This document shows positions 28,104-36,725 of a stretch of 64,000 nucleotides of DNA, in pieces (within the stretch, counting starts at the first letter, position 1; every line of letters begins with the position of its first letter). Where the stretch lies: NCBI RefSeq assembly GCF_004795895.1, contig NZ_CP039250.1:3534001-3598000 (forward strand). Direction: 5' to 3'. Under the pieces are notes generated by a model. The model ran no database searches, was not told the DNA's origin, and worked only from the letters and a program-made list of their open reading frames with translations. Source of the stretch: Sphingopyxis sp. PAMC25046. GTDB lineage: Bacteria; Pseudomonadota; Alphaproteobacteria; Sphingomonadales; Sphingomonadaceae. A program made the position numbers and the translations under genes.

Positions 28104-29747
28104 ATGAACGACATCCAGATCGACATGTTCGAGGTGCAACTTGGCGCCGCGCTTTTCCTCCAGTTCACCGTCGGCGGCGAAACGGTCCGCATTCTTGCCG
28201 ATGCCGGAGTGAAGGCAAGCGGCTATTCGAACGAGCATGTGCTCGACAAGCTCAGGGAACTGCTCGACGACGATCTCAGGATCGACCTGATCATCGGCAC
28301 CCACTACGACGAGGATCATCTGAGCGGCCTCGTCCCGATCATCAAGGATAAGGCCTTCAAGATCGGCGAGGCGTGGATGCCCCCGGTCGTCAACGACACC
28401 GTCGATTTCGCGGCTGACGATCTGTTGCGCGAAAACGATCTTCTCGCCCGGCAATTTCTCGGAGAAGCCGGCACAGGAGTGCTGGCATCGTATCAGGAAG
28501 CGAAACGTTCGGATATCGAGACGCTCGGCGCTGTCGAGTACGCGTTATTCGAGAATAGGAGCGCGTCCATAGAGCATAAACGCGCGGCGCGGCGCGACGA
28601 TGAAAGCCTCGACCGGTTTTTCGCCCGCTTTGCCGGGACGGGCGACGACCCGCACGAGATCGACCATTGCACGGACCTGGAGGTCGAGGGGCATCCGGCC
28701 GTGATCGCGATGGCCGACGCCATTCGGCGCGGAGCCGAATTCGAACTGCTCTTCGGTGAGCGCAGCAGCCTTGGCGGCCTGAAGGCGGTCGCCGATCGCC
28801 GTGCACATGTCGAGCCCGACCTCGTCCACGCCCGGTCCCGCAGCATCGCGCACCTGCAGAAATCGGCGGCGAAGGAGGCGATCAATGCGAAGGCCCTCCA
28901 CGAAGTGGTGAAAGCCCTCGAAGAAGAAAATGTGCCGATGCGGACCGAGATCATCGACGACGGCACGCCCCGCCGCTATCGGTGGAATGAAAAGAAGCGG
29001 CGTTTTATCGCCGCGAGAGCGGATGCAACCGGCCTGATATTCGACCTCCTCGGACCATCGGTATCGCTGGTCAGAAAACATCGCGACCGGTTGCCCGTGC
29101 TCAAGGCGGGCCTGATGGCCGTCAGCTTCCGCGGCGAAATAAGGTCGATCACGCCCAGCAATCAGCTCAGCTATATCGGATGCTTCCGCCACGCCGGTCA
29201 GTCGATACTCGTGACCGGCGATGCGGGCTGCGTCGACTTCAAGCTCGACCGAAACGCCTATCATCCCAAGCTGCTCGCGGCGATGGCGCCGCTGCACGTG
29301 ATCCAGGTGGCCCATCACGGCGGCAACAATGCCCATTTCTATCGCGTTCTCGCCGCGGCGAACTATCCCGGGCAGACCGATCCTTCCTTCATGCTGCTGT
29401 CGCACGCAACGCACGACAAGACGCGGCCATCGGGCGAGTTTCGCGACTTCCTGCTCACCTCGCTCGGCGATGACGACGATATCCGCCTTCTGTTCACCAG
29501 CGAGCCGACGATGGAAAAGGTCGAGGACTTGCTTGGCGCGATCCACCCCGCGGTCGGCGTCAGAGACAAGAAGGGCGATATCCGTCTTGTCCATGGCACC
29601 GGCCGGTGGAAGGTCGAGGCGCACGCGATCGACATTGGCGTACCACCGCCGCCCGGCCCGATCGCCCTCTCCGAAAACATGACCATCACGGTTCCACCAA
29701 TCAAATTTCGGGCGCGCCGCGGGGGCAACGAGAAACGCCGAACTTGA
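28104..29747 (+). CDS. ComEC-like metallo-beta-lactamase-fold hydrolase with a large helical insert
   Basis: A 547-residue protein. The metal motif is THYDEDHLSG (His67, Asp69, Asp71, His72), the HxDxDH variant seen in ComEC-type domains rather than the usual HxHxDH. VTGDAG (371-375) and HHGGNN (404-409) supply the remaining expected ligands, so the site is probably active. Residues about 100-330 are a charged, mostly helical insert between the two halves. There is no signal peptide or membrane helix, so it acts in the cytoplasm. Related stand-alone proteins act on nucleic acids or nucleotides, or are found in defence islands; the substrate here is unknown. No strong ribosome site precedes the ATG. 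Confidence 0.72.
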   Translation: MNDIQIDMFEVQLGAALFLQFTVGGETVRILADAGVKASGYSNEHVLDKLRELLDDDLRIDLIIGTHYDEDHLSGLVPIIKDKAFKIGEAWMPPVVNDTVDFAADDLLRENDLLARQFLGEAGTGVLASYQEAKRSDIETLGAVEYALFENRSASIEHKRAARRDDESLDRFFARFAGTGDDPHEIDHCTDLEVEGHPAVIAMADAIRRGAEFELLFGERSSLGGLKAVADRRAHVEPDLVHARSRSIAHLQKSAAKEAINAKALHEVVKALEEENVPMRTEIIDDGTPRRYRWNEKKRRFIAARADATGLIFDLLGPSVSLVRKHRDRLPVLKAGLMAVSFRGEIRSITPSNQLSYIGCFRHAGQSILVTGDAGCVDFKLDRNAYHPKLLAAMAPLHVIQVAHHGGNNAHFYRVLAAANYPGQTDPSFMLLSHATHDKTRPSGEFRDFLLTSLGDDDDIRLLFTSEPTMEKVEDLLGAIHPAVGVRDKKGDIRLVHGTGRWKVEAHAIDIGVPPPPGPIALSENMTITVPPIKFRARRGGNEKRRT

Positions 29748-29889
29748 CGGGCGGGCTCCGCTCGCGGAAGGATCGTACGCTCGGGACGGAACGAACAGAT
29801 CGAGGCAAAAAAGGGGCGATGAGAGGGATATTCCACCGCGGAATCGCGGCGTCGGAGAACCAGGGGACCGCCGCGCTGGGTGCCGGCAC

Positions 29890-31425
29890 GTGACTGTATC
29901 GGCGATTGAGGCGAATGCAGCGGCCGCGGTGCTTGGCGTTGATGCGCCGGCGCTCCCTCATGACACGCCCGCCAAACCGTCGGCAAGGCGCCTGCTCGGC
30001 CTTTATCTACTTCTGGGTTTCGCGGCGGGGCTGCCTTTTTACATGTTCAATGCGGTGCTGACGTTGCGCCTCGCGCGGCATGGGGTCGACATCGTGATCA
30101 TCGGCTTTTTCGCGTGGATCGCGTTGCTGCCGACCTTCAAATTCGCCTGGGCGCCGCTTATCGAACGCTACGACATCCCCGGATTTTCGCGATTCTGGGG
30201 GCGAAGGCGCGGATGGATCATGCTGTCGCAGCTTGGTATTTTCCTGTCGATGGTCGCGATGGCCTTTACCTCGAGCGACAAGAGCCTGCCACTTACCGCG
30301 CTGTTCGCGATCCTGCTCGCCTTCTGGACCACAACGTTGGAGGTTGCCGCCGATGGCTGGCGGATCGAGCTTGCGCCCACGCAGACCGAGCAGGCGCCGA
30401 TCGTCGCCGCCAATCTGTGGGGTTATCGCAGCGCGATGGTCGCGGCGGGGAGCGGCGCGATTCTGGTCGCGGCCTGGGCCGACTGGACGATCGCCTATCT
30501 GGTCATCGCAATCGCGGCGTTTGCGCCTTTCCCGATACTCGCGGCGATGCGCCCCGAACGCGATGGCGTGGGCGGTCGCGCCCTGGCGCTGGCGAGCGGG
30601 ATCGGCGCCAGCCTGCTCATCCTGCTCACCGCCGCGCTGATTACCGTGGCCGCCGGCTGGATCCTGCTGTCGGCTGCCGCGGGCATAGGGCTGTCGGCGA
30701 AGACCAATGTGACGCCTTTCGTGCTGGCGGTGGCGCTGCTTCCCTTTGCGGCGCTGGCATTGGCTTTGCCACGGATCAATCGCCTTTCCGCCGGCACAGC
30801 GGCTACCCTGCCCGCCTTTGCCGCGCCCTATATCGAGCTGTTCTGGCGCTATGGCTATGCCGTGCTCGCAATGCTCGCCTTCGTTTCACTCTACCGCATG
30901 GGCGACGTGCTGACGCTGACGCTGTCGCATCCGCTGTGGAACGCAAAGGGCTATAGCCTGCACCAGATCGGCGTTGCCGACGGCGTGGTCGCGCTGTCGG
31001 CGAGCATGGCGGGAGTCGCGCTCGGCGGCCTTCTGTCGACGCGGCTGTCGCTCGGCTGGACGCTCGGTATCGGTGCGGTGACTGCGGCCGTAGGCAACTG
31101 GATCTATATCTGGCTGTGGCACGCCGACCCGTCGGCACTCGTCCTCTACACCTCTGTCGCGGTCGACCAGTTCGGCAATGGCTTCGCGGGTGCGGTCTTC
31201 GTCGTTTATCTCTCGATGTTGGTGAGTCCTTCCTTTCCGGGCGCGCAATATGCCCTGCTTTCGGGCTTCGCTTTCCTGCTGCCGCGCCTCCTCGCGGGGG
31301 CATCGGGGTCGATGCAGACGCAGATCGGCTATGACGGCTTTTTCCTGCTGTCCGGCGCGCTGAGCTTTGCGGCGATCTTTCTGTTGCCCGTTGTCGCCCG
31401 CGTAAAAGGGCGCGTGCCGGCATGA
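29890..31425 (+). CDS. ampG: AmpG-family muropeptide transporter
   Basis: A major-facilitator permease of 511 residues that imports anhydromuropeptides released during peptidoglycan turnover. About 12-14 hydrophobic helices are visible. The GRRRGWI...Q stretch after helix 2-3 and TTTLEVAADGWRIEL are typical of AmpG. A 45-residue soluble N-terminus precedes the first helix. The GTG start at 29890 is not backed by a strong ribosome site. The next gene overlaps by 4 nt, so this looks like the first gene of a three-gene cell-wall unit. Confidence 0.85.
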   Translation: MTVSAIEANAAAAVLGVDAPALPHDTPAKPSARRLLGLYLLLGFAAGLPFYMFNAVLTLRLARHGVDIVIIGFFAWIALLPTFKFAWAPLIERYDIPGFSRFWGRRRGWIMLSQLGIFLSMVAMAFTSSDKSLPLTALFAILLAFWTTTLEVAADGWRIELAPTQTEQAPIVAANLWGYRSAMVAAGSGAILVAAWADWTIAYLVIAIAAFAPFPILAAMRPERDGVGGRALALASGIGASLLILLTAALITVAAGWILLSAAAGIGLSAKTNVTPFVLAVALLPFAALALALPRINRLSAGTAATLPAFAAPYIELFWRYGYAVLAMLAFVSLYRMGDVLTLTLSHPLWNAKGYSLHQIGVADGVVALSASMAGVALGGLLSTRLSLGWTLGIGAVTAAVGNWIYIWLWHADPSALVLYTSVAVDQFGNGFAGAVFVVYLSMLVSPSFPGAQYALLSGFAFLLPRLLAGASGSMQTQIGYDGFFLLSGALSFAAIFLLPVVARVKGRVPA

Positions 31426-32450
31426 CGGTCGAAGCTGTTTGCGAGGCGGCCTTCGCCCCCACGGGCGAGGCGGTCGAAAGCGGGCGCATCCCCGGCGCAG
31501 CGGTCGGCGTGGTTGGCGCCGACGGTCAGAGTGCGGTACGGCTGGCGGGCATGGCCGCGCTCGCCCCCGCGCGCGAGACACTGACGCGCGATCATTGGTT
31601 CGACCTCGCCTCGCTCAGCAAGGTGATCGCGACAACGACGATGATCCTGACGCTCGCCGAGCAAGGTCGTCTCGAGCTCGACCGGCCGCTGACCGACGCG
31701 ATCCCCGACCTGCGCCAATATGACGTCGCGGGGGCCGCCGAGCGCAAGCTGACCTTTCGCGACTGCCTGATGCATCGCAGCTTCCTGCCCGCGGTTGAGC
31801 CCATATATACCTATGGCGACGATCCGGCGCGGCTGCGCGCCTTCGTCCTCCAGCGCCAGTGGCGACACGGACCGCCGGTCTATTCCGACATCAATTTCAT
31901 CCTGCTCGGCATCGCGATCGAACGCCTTACCGGCGCGCCGTTGCCCGATTGGCCGCTCGGCGAAGGGCTCGGTTTCGGCCCGCCGCCCGGCCCGGCGGTC
32001 GCGACCGAAGATTGCAGCTGGCGCGGACGCGTAATGAAGGGCGAGGTGCATGACGAAAACGCCTTTGCGCTCGGTGGCGCGCCGGGTCACGCGGGACTGT
32101 TCGGCACTATCGACGGCGTGCTCGGCTTTGCACGCGCCTTGATGGCCGGTGAAATCCTGTCGGAAGCGATGATGACCGAAATCCGCACGGCGGGCGATCG
32201 CCATCGCACCTGTGGCTGGGAACGCGCCTTCACCGGATGGCACGGCGGCGATGCCTGTTCGGCGGAGACGATCGGCCATACCGGATTCACCGGCACCGGC
32301 CTCTGGATCGATTTCGAACGCGGCCTCGCCTGGACCTTGCTCTCCAACCGGGTCCATCCGACCCGCCACGCCGATAGCGGCATCACGGCTCTGCGCCCCG
32401 CGGTGGGCAACCGGGTCATCACTGCATGGGACGAACAGACGAAATCATGA
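31422..32450 (+). CDS. Serine hydrolase, beta-lactamase-like (EstB type)
   Basis: A 342-residue member of the penicillin-binding/class C beta-lactamase superfamily. The nucleophile motif is SLSK (Ser64, Lys67); YSD stands where YxN is expected and HTG where KTG is expected. These variants are typical of esterase or peptidase relatives rather than of true beta-lactamases. No signal peptide is seen, so it probably acts in the cytoplasm, where AmpG substrates arrive. Its ATG overlaps the ampG stop, and the next ATG overlaps its own stop, so it is translated within a coupled unit. Confidence 0.82.
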   Translation: MTVEAVCEAAFAPTGEAVESGRIPGAAVGVVGADGQSAVRLAGMAALAPARETLTRDHWFDLASLSKVIATTTMILTLAEQGRLELDRPLTDAIPDLRQYDVAGAAERKLTFRDCLMHRSFLPAVEPIYTYGDDPARLRAFVLQRQWRHGPPVYSDINFILLGIAIERLTGAPLPDWPLGEGLGFGPPPGPAVATEDCSWRGRVMKGEVHDENAFALGGAPGHAGLFGTIDGVLGFARALMAGEILSEAMMTEIRTAGDRHRTCGWERAFTGWHGGDACSAETIGHTGFTGTGLWIDFERGLAWTLLSNRVHPTRHADSGITALRPAVGNRVITAWDEQTKS

Positions 32451-33934
32451 ACGCATCGATCAACAAGTTCGCCCTTGCTGCCGCGCTCGCGCTGTCGTTT
32501 TTGTCGGTCGCAACGCAAGCGCAGACGGCTACGAGCCCGGCGGCTGCACCGCTGCTGGCGACTGTCGAGCAAAGGCTGGCCGAAGGACCAGCGGGTTCGC
32601 GCTTCGGTGTGCTCGTCACGACACTCGACGGGAAGGTGCTGGTGTCGATCGCGCCCGATCAGCGCTTCATCCCTGCGTCGAATACCAAGATGTTCACGAC
32701 CGCGATCGCCTATGCCGAACTGCCTTTGCTCCAGCGCACGGCAAAGGGCACGGGCGTGCGGCTCGAAACCGGCGCCGACGGCAAGGTCGACGTCGTGCTG
32801 CACGGGCGCGGCGACGCGATGCTGTCGAGCGCCAACGACTGCAAGGTCGATTGCCTGCAGACGCTCGCCGATGCGGTCGCGGCCAAGACGCGCCATGTCG
32901 GCAACATCGTCGGCGATGACAGCTGGTTCCCCGACGAGCGCTGGAGCCCGGGGATGAGCTGGAACAATATCGCGTCGCGTTACGGCACCGGCATATCGGC
33001 GCTGACGCTCGACGATAACGAGCTGGTAGTGAAGCTGGCGCCGGGTGCGATCGGCGCGGCGCCAAGCATACAGGCGTCCGGCTATTACGAGATCGAGAAT
33101 CGCGTCATTACCGTCGCGGGCAAGGAAGAGGCGATCGAGGCCGATCGCATGCCGAACAGCCGCACCCTTCGACTGACCGGCACCGTCGGCGCCGACGTCG
33201 CGCCGATGACGCTCCGCTATGGGATCGACGATCCCGCCCATTATGCAGCGTGGCGTTTTGGCGAACTGCTGCGCGCGCGCGGCGTGCGCGTCGATGGCGA
33301 TATTGCGGTGCATCACCGGCCGCTGGCCGCCGCCGACGATCCCGAGAAGCGCAAGCACGCGCCGGCCACCCTGCCCCCCGAACCCGCCATGCTTGCCGAA
33401 TTGCCCGCGCCGTCGCTCGCCGAAAATATGGTGCGGATCAACAAGGAGAGCCAGAATCTCCACTCCGAACTGATGCTGCGGCGCGTCGCGCGGCACGCGG
33501 GAAGCGGCTCGATCGCCGACGGGCAGGCGGTGATGCGAAAGGTCATGACCGGAGCGGGCGTGTCCGAGGCGGGCTATCACTTTGCCGACGGGTCGGGCAT
33601 GTCGAGCTACAACCGCCTCAGCCCGCGCGCCGCGGTCGGCCTGCTCGGCTGGATAGCGCGCCAGCCATGGGGCGAGGCGTGGCGCGAAACGCTGCCGATC
33701 GCCGGGCGCGACGGGACCCTGCAAAACCGGTTCAAGGGCACGATCCTCGAAGGAAAATTGTTCGCGAAGACCGGCTCGCTCAACGCGTCGCGCGCGCTGT
33801 CGGGCTATCTCGTGACGCGTGGCGGCGCGACGCTCATCTTCTCGGCGCTGGCGAACGATATGCCCGAGGACACCGATAGCGAGGCGACCGCCGCCGTCGA
33901 TCGCGCGCTGGTCGCTATCGCCGAGGCGCTTTAG
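32447..33934 (+). CDS. dacB: D-alanyl-D-alanine carboxypeptidase/endopeptidase (PBP4)
   Basis: Trims or cleaves peptide cross-links of peptidoglycan in the periplasm. The ATG at 32447 overlaps the upstream stop (ATGA) and opens a signal peptide ending near SVATQAQ. Motifs are intact: SNTK (Ser78, Lys81), SSYN as SxN, and FAKTGSLN as KTG. The long inserted domain between SxxK and SxN is typical of PBP4. Length, about 495 residues, is normal. It is the last gene of the ampG unit and its 3' end overlaps the convergent penicillin-acylase gene by 20 nt. Confidence 0.92.
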   Translation: MNASINKFALAAALALSFLSVATQAQTATSPAAAPLLATVEQRLAEGPAGSRFGVLVTTLDGKVLVSIAPDQRFIPASNTKMFTTAIAYAELPLLQRTAKGTGVRLETGADGKVDVVLHGRGDAMLSSANDCKVDCLQTLADAVAAKTRHVGNIVGDDSWFPDERWSPGMSWNNIASRYGTGISALTLDDNELVVKLAPGAIGAAPSIQASGYYEIENRVITVAGKEEAIEADRMPNSRTLRLTGTVGADVAPMTLRYGIDDPAHYAAWRFGELLRARGVRVDGDIAVHHRPLAAADDPEKRKHAPATLPPEPAMLAELPAPSLAENMVRINKESQNLHSELMLRRVARHAGSGSIADGQAVMRKVMTGAGVSEAGYHFADGSGMSSYNRLSPRAAVGLLGWIARQPWGEAWRETLPIAGRDGTLQNRFKGTILEGKLFAKTGSLNASRALSGYLVTRGGATLIFSALANDMPEDTDSEATAAVDRALVAIAEAL

Positions 33935-36323
33935 CCGCCGGCGTCAGGATCAGACGCGCGGCGGCGTGCCGTTCGACCGCCGCCTTGCTGAACCACAAGG
34001 GCTGCATTTCGCCCGCGATCCACTTGGGATAGAAATCGCGATAGCGGGGCGAGCGCGGATCGGCCGACTGGCCGGGGAGCAACAGAAAGCGGCTATTGTC
34101 CCAAGCGCCGACGTCGGCGACGAAGAGATAGCTCGCGCCGTGCGAGACGTCGAAGCCGCGCTTGGCGTTAAAACCGCGCGCCATCGGCGTATTCCAGTCG
34201 CCGCCCGAACGGCCGCCCTCGATCTTCGGGAAGGCGGCAGCGATCGCCGGGTTCGACGACGCCAGCGGATGCGCGATCGTCACGCGGTGCAGGTCGCCCC
34301 AGCGCCAGTCCGCGGGATCGGGGCCGGCCAGTTCGACCGCGCGCTTCCAGCCCGCCGCCAGCGCGCCATCGATCATCGCATCGCGCGCGCCCACTGGATC
34401 GTCGCCGAGCCGCTTGTCGGGCGAGCCCAGGATCCGCAGCATTTCGGACAGGTTGACCGAGGGGATCAGGTCGCGCGCAGCCGCAGGAACGATCCGCTCG
34501 TAAAAGGCCGTCGACAGCGATGCCATGACCATTTCATAGAGCAGGGTCGCAGCGCTATCGGCCTCGATCCCGCAATTCCAGCGGCGGAGGAGCGCCGCGG
34601 CGCCGGCGGCTTCGGGCGACGGCGCGGCCGGAAGCAGCTTGACGATCGCGCGTGCGGGAAGCGACTGGACATCGTGCTGAAGCGCGATGCTGTCCTCGAC
34701 CCGGTGTTTCGGCTGGGAACGCAAGACCTCGGCGCAGCGATCGTAGCGAAAGGGGTCGCTCCAGCTGAAGCTGATAATCCGTTCGCGATAGGGATAATCG
34801 GCCGGCAGGTTCATCTGGTTCGCCGACGCGAACCAGCCTTCGCGCGGATTATAGACGTGGGGCATATCCTCGACGGGCAGGATACCCGTCCAGTCGAACG
34901 ACCCGTCGCCGGGCGCCGGAAACAGCCCGTCGTGCCGCGGGCGGCGCGGTACAAAACCGATCGTCTGCCAGCCAGTGTTGCCGTCGATATCGGCATAATG
35001 GAAATTGGTCGGCGAAACGTGGAGCTTGAACGCCTTGCGGAGCGACGCCCAGTCCTTTGACAGGTTGATCGCGATGATCGCGAACCGCATGTTCGCACCT
35101 GGCAGCATGTTGACGGTCGCCAAGGCGACAGCGCGTTCGCGTGCCGTATCCTCGGACACGACCGGGCGGCCGTCCGCATAGCGCAGGATCACGCTCTCGG
35201 CCGGCGCACCCTTGACGGCGATCTCCTCCTCGACCGTCTCGAACGCTTTCCATTCGCCCTTGTGCCAATAGCGGCCGGGATCATCCTTTTTGGTGCGGAG
35301 GATGAAGAGGTCGGTCTGATCGATGTGGAAATTGGTGCGGCCGAAGGCGAAGCGGTCGGTATGGCCCTGCATGATGCCGGGCAGTCCCGGCGCGCCCGCG
35401 CCGATGACGTCGAGCCCCGGCGCGGTCAGGTGGATCATGTGCCGCGGGCTCGACCCGCCGATGCCGAGATGCGGGTCGTTGGCGAGAATCGGCCGCCCGG
35501 TCGCGCTGCGCGACGGTGCGACAGTCCATGCGTTGCTGCCGAGTGCGAAGCGCTCGGCACTGCGCTCGGCGGGGTCGAGCTGCGTTTCCTGGATCGGCGC
35601 GAAGCTCGCAGGCCGGTTGGCAGGGTCAAGGATACCGAGATCGGTTTCGTTCACCGCCGCGACGTCGAGCCCTTCGGGGATGGTGAAGGACCAGGCGGGG
35701 CGCAGCGGCATCATGAGCTGGTCGGCGTCGAGCAGGCCGCGCGCCTGAAGCTGTGCGCGGCGAACCTCGTCGTCGGCATCGCCCGTGCTGATGCCGCGAT
35801 CCCGCACGAGATCGCGCACATCCCAGCGCAGCGGGCTCATCCCGAGGATGCCATATTCCAGCGGCAATTGTGTCGGATCGGCTGCGAGTTCGTCGATGCG
35901 GGCGTTGACGCCGGCGACATAGCCGCGCGCGCATTCGAGGACGTCGGGCGGCAGCGCCGCGAGTTCGGCGTCGATGTCGCCGCGATAAAGGAACAGTCGC
36001 GCCGCCTTGTCCGCCGCGATAAATCGTGGGCCGAAAGCTTCGGCCATCCGCCCCATGTCGCGGCGGTGATCCATATCGATCTGGAAGAGCCGGTCGCGCG
36101 CGACCAGATAGCCCTGTCCGAAAAAGGCGTCGTGCAACGAAGCGGCGCGGACGTGCGGCACGCCCAACTCGTCCTCGATCACCTCGATCGGTGCCCGCGC
36201 GCCCGACAGCCGGACCGGCCGCGCTGTGCCCATCCCTCCCGTCACTTTGGGTTTTGCCATCAGGCTGGCCGGCATCGCGACGAAGGCGGCGGAAGCCAGC
36301 AGGAACGCACGGCGCTGGATCAA
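33915..36323 (-). CDS. Penicillin/acyl-homoserine-lactone acylase family protein
   Basis: An Ntn-hydrolase of 802 residues, made as a precursor and self-cleaved. The N-terminus MIQRRAFLLASAAF looks like a twin-arginine signal. The expected new N-terminal serine of the beta chain is Ser263 in ALGSNAWTV, preceded by the spacer. The substrate could be beta-lactam side chains, N-acyl homoserine lactones or another amide; the sequence does not decide. The gene converges with dacB and is next to a TonB receptor, a common pairing that hints at uptake of its substrate. Confidence 0.85.
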   Translation of the reverse strand: MIQRRAFLLASAAFVAMPASLMAKPKVTGGMGTARPVRLSGARAPIEVIEDELGVPHVRAASLHDAFFGQGYLVARDRLFQIDMDHRRDMGRMAEAFGPRFIAADKAARLFLYRGDIDAELAALPPDVLECARGYVAGVNARIDELAADPTQLPLEYGILGMSPLRWDVRDLVRDRGISTGDADDEVRRAQLQARGLLDADQLMMPLRPAWSFTIPEGLDVAAVNETDLGILDPANRPASFAPIQETQLDPAERSAERFALGSNAWTVAPSRSATGRPILANDPHLGIGGSSPRHMIHLTAPGLDVIGAGAPGLPGIMQGHTDRFAFGRTNFHIDQTDLFILRTKKDDPGRYWHKGEWKAFETVEEEIAVKGAPAESVILRYADGRPVVSEDTARERAVALATVNMLPGANMRFAIIAINLSKDWASLRKAFKLHVSPTNFHYADIDGNTGWQTIGFVPRRPRHDGLFPAPGDGSFDWTGILPVEDMPHVYNPREGWFASANQMNLPADYPYRERIISFSWSDPFRYDRCAEVLRSQPKHRVEDSIALQHDVQSLPARAIVKLLPAAPSPEAAGAAALLRRWNCGIEADSAATLLYEMVMASLSTAFYERIVPAAARDLIPSVNLSEMLRILGSPDKRLGDDPVGARDAMIDGALAAGWKRAVELAGPDPADWRWGDLHRVTIAHPLASSNPAIAAAFPKIEGGRSGGDWNTPMARGFNAKRGFDVSHGASYLFVADVGAWDNSRFLLLPGQSADPRSPRYRDFYPKWIAGEMQPLWFSKAAVERHAAARLILTPAAKAPRR

Positions 36324-36463
36324 CAGGAGCCCTCCAACATCGAAAAAGGCACAACGAACGCCGACCCTATCGCACCTTGCCGCTGCGCGGCCATAACAAG
36401 CGGGTCACGCCCTATAACTGCAAGCTATCGAGCATTCCCGCAGAGGCTGCAGCAGCGCCATTC

Positions 36464-36491
36464 CTTGAGGTTATATATCCATATATTCAAG
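36464..36491. promoter_or_regulatory. Imperfect AT-rich dyad, possible operator
   Basis: The 28-bp stretch begins CTTGA and ends TCAAG, with an inner dyad of TTATATAT and ATATAT type. AT-rich sequence is scarce in this genome, so it may be a promoter or regulator site. This is a weak call. Confidence 0.3.
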
Positions 36492-36607
36492 TTATTAGGG
36501 TAGTTGTTGACCTGCCGAAAGCACCCTGTAACCTCACCGTCACCAAACCGACTTGGGCTGGCCTTGTGCGTGGCGGCCGCGGGTACGGTACGGCGCTTAT
36601 CATGAAT

Positions 36608-36633
36608 AAAAAAGGCGGAGCAAATCATCCGCC
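36608..36633 (-). terminator. Terminator-like hairpin on the minus strand
   Basis: A 6-bp stem (GGCGGA and TCCGCC) with an 8-nt loop, followed on the minus strand by six T. No minus-strand gene ends just before it, which is odd. It could end an antisense transcript across the start of the TonB receptor. Confidence 0.4.
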
Positions 36634-36725
36634 AGATGGTCAGGTGGGACATTAGGCAAGCCGAGCCGGCGACAGGCCGGAACGCGCCTCGGGGCGTGCG
36701 GCTCGGGCAACAGGGGACTGCTGAT

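Larger units (their letters stand above)
36324..36725. other. Intergenic region upstream of a TonB receptor and the acylase gene
   Basis: About 400 nt, locally AT-rich around 36460-36510, between the divergent acylase and TonB-receptor genes. It holds an imperfect AT-rich dyad and a terminator-like hairpin, both listed separately. No gene is convincing here. Confidence 0.45.
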
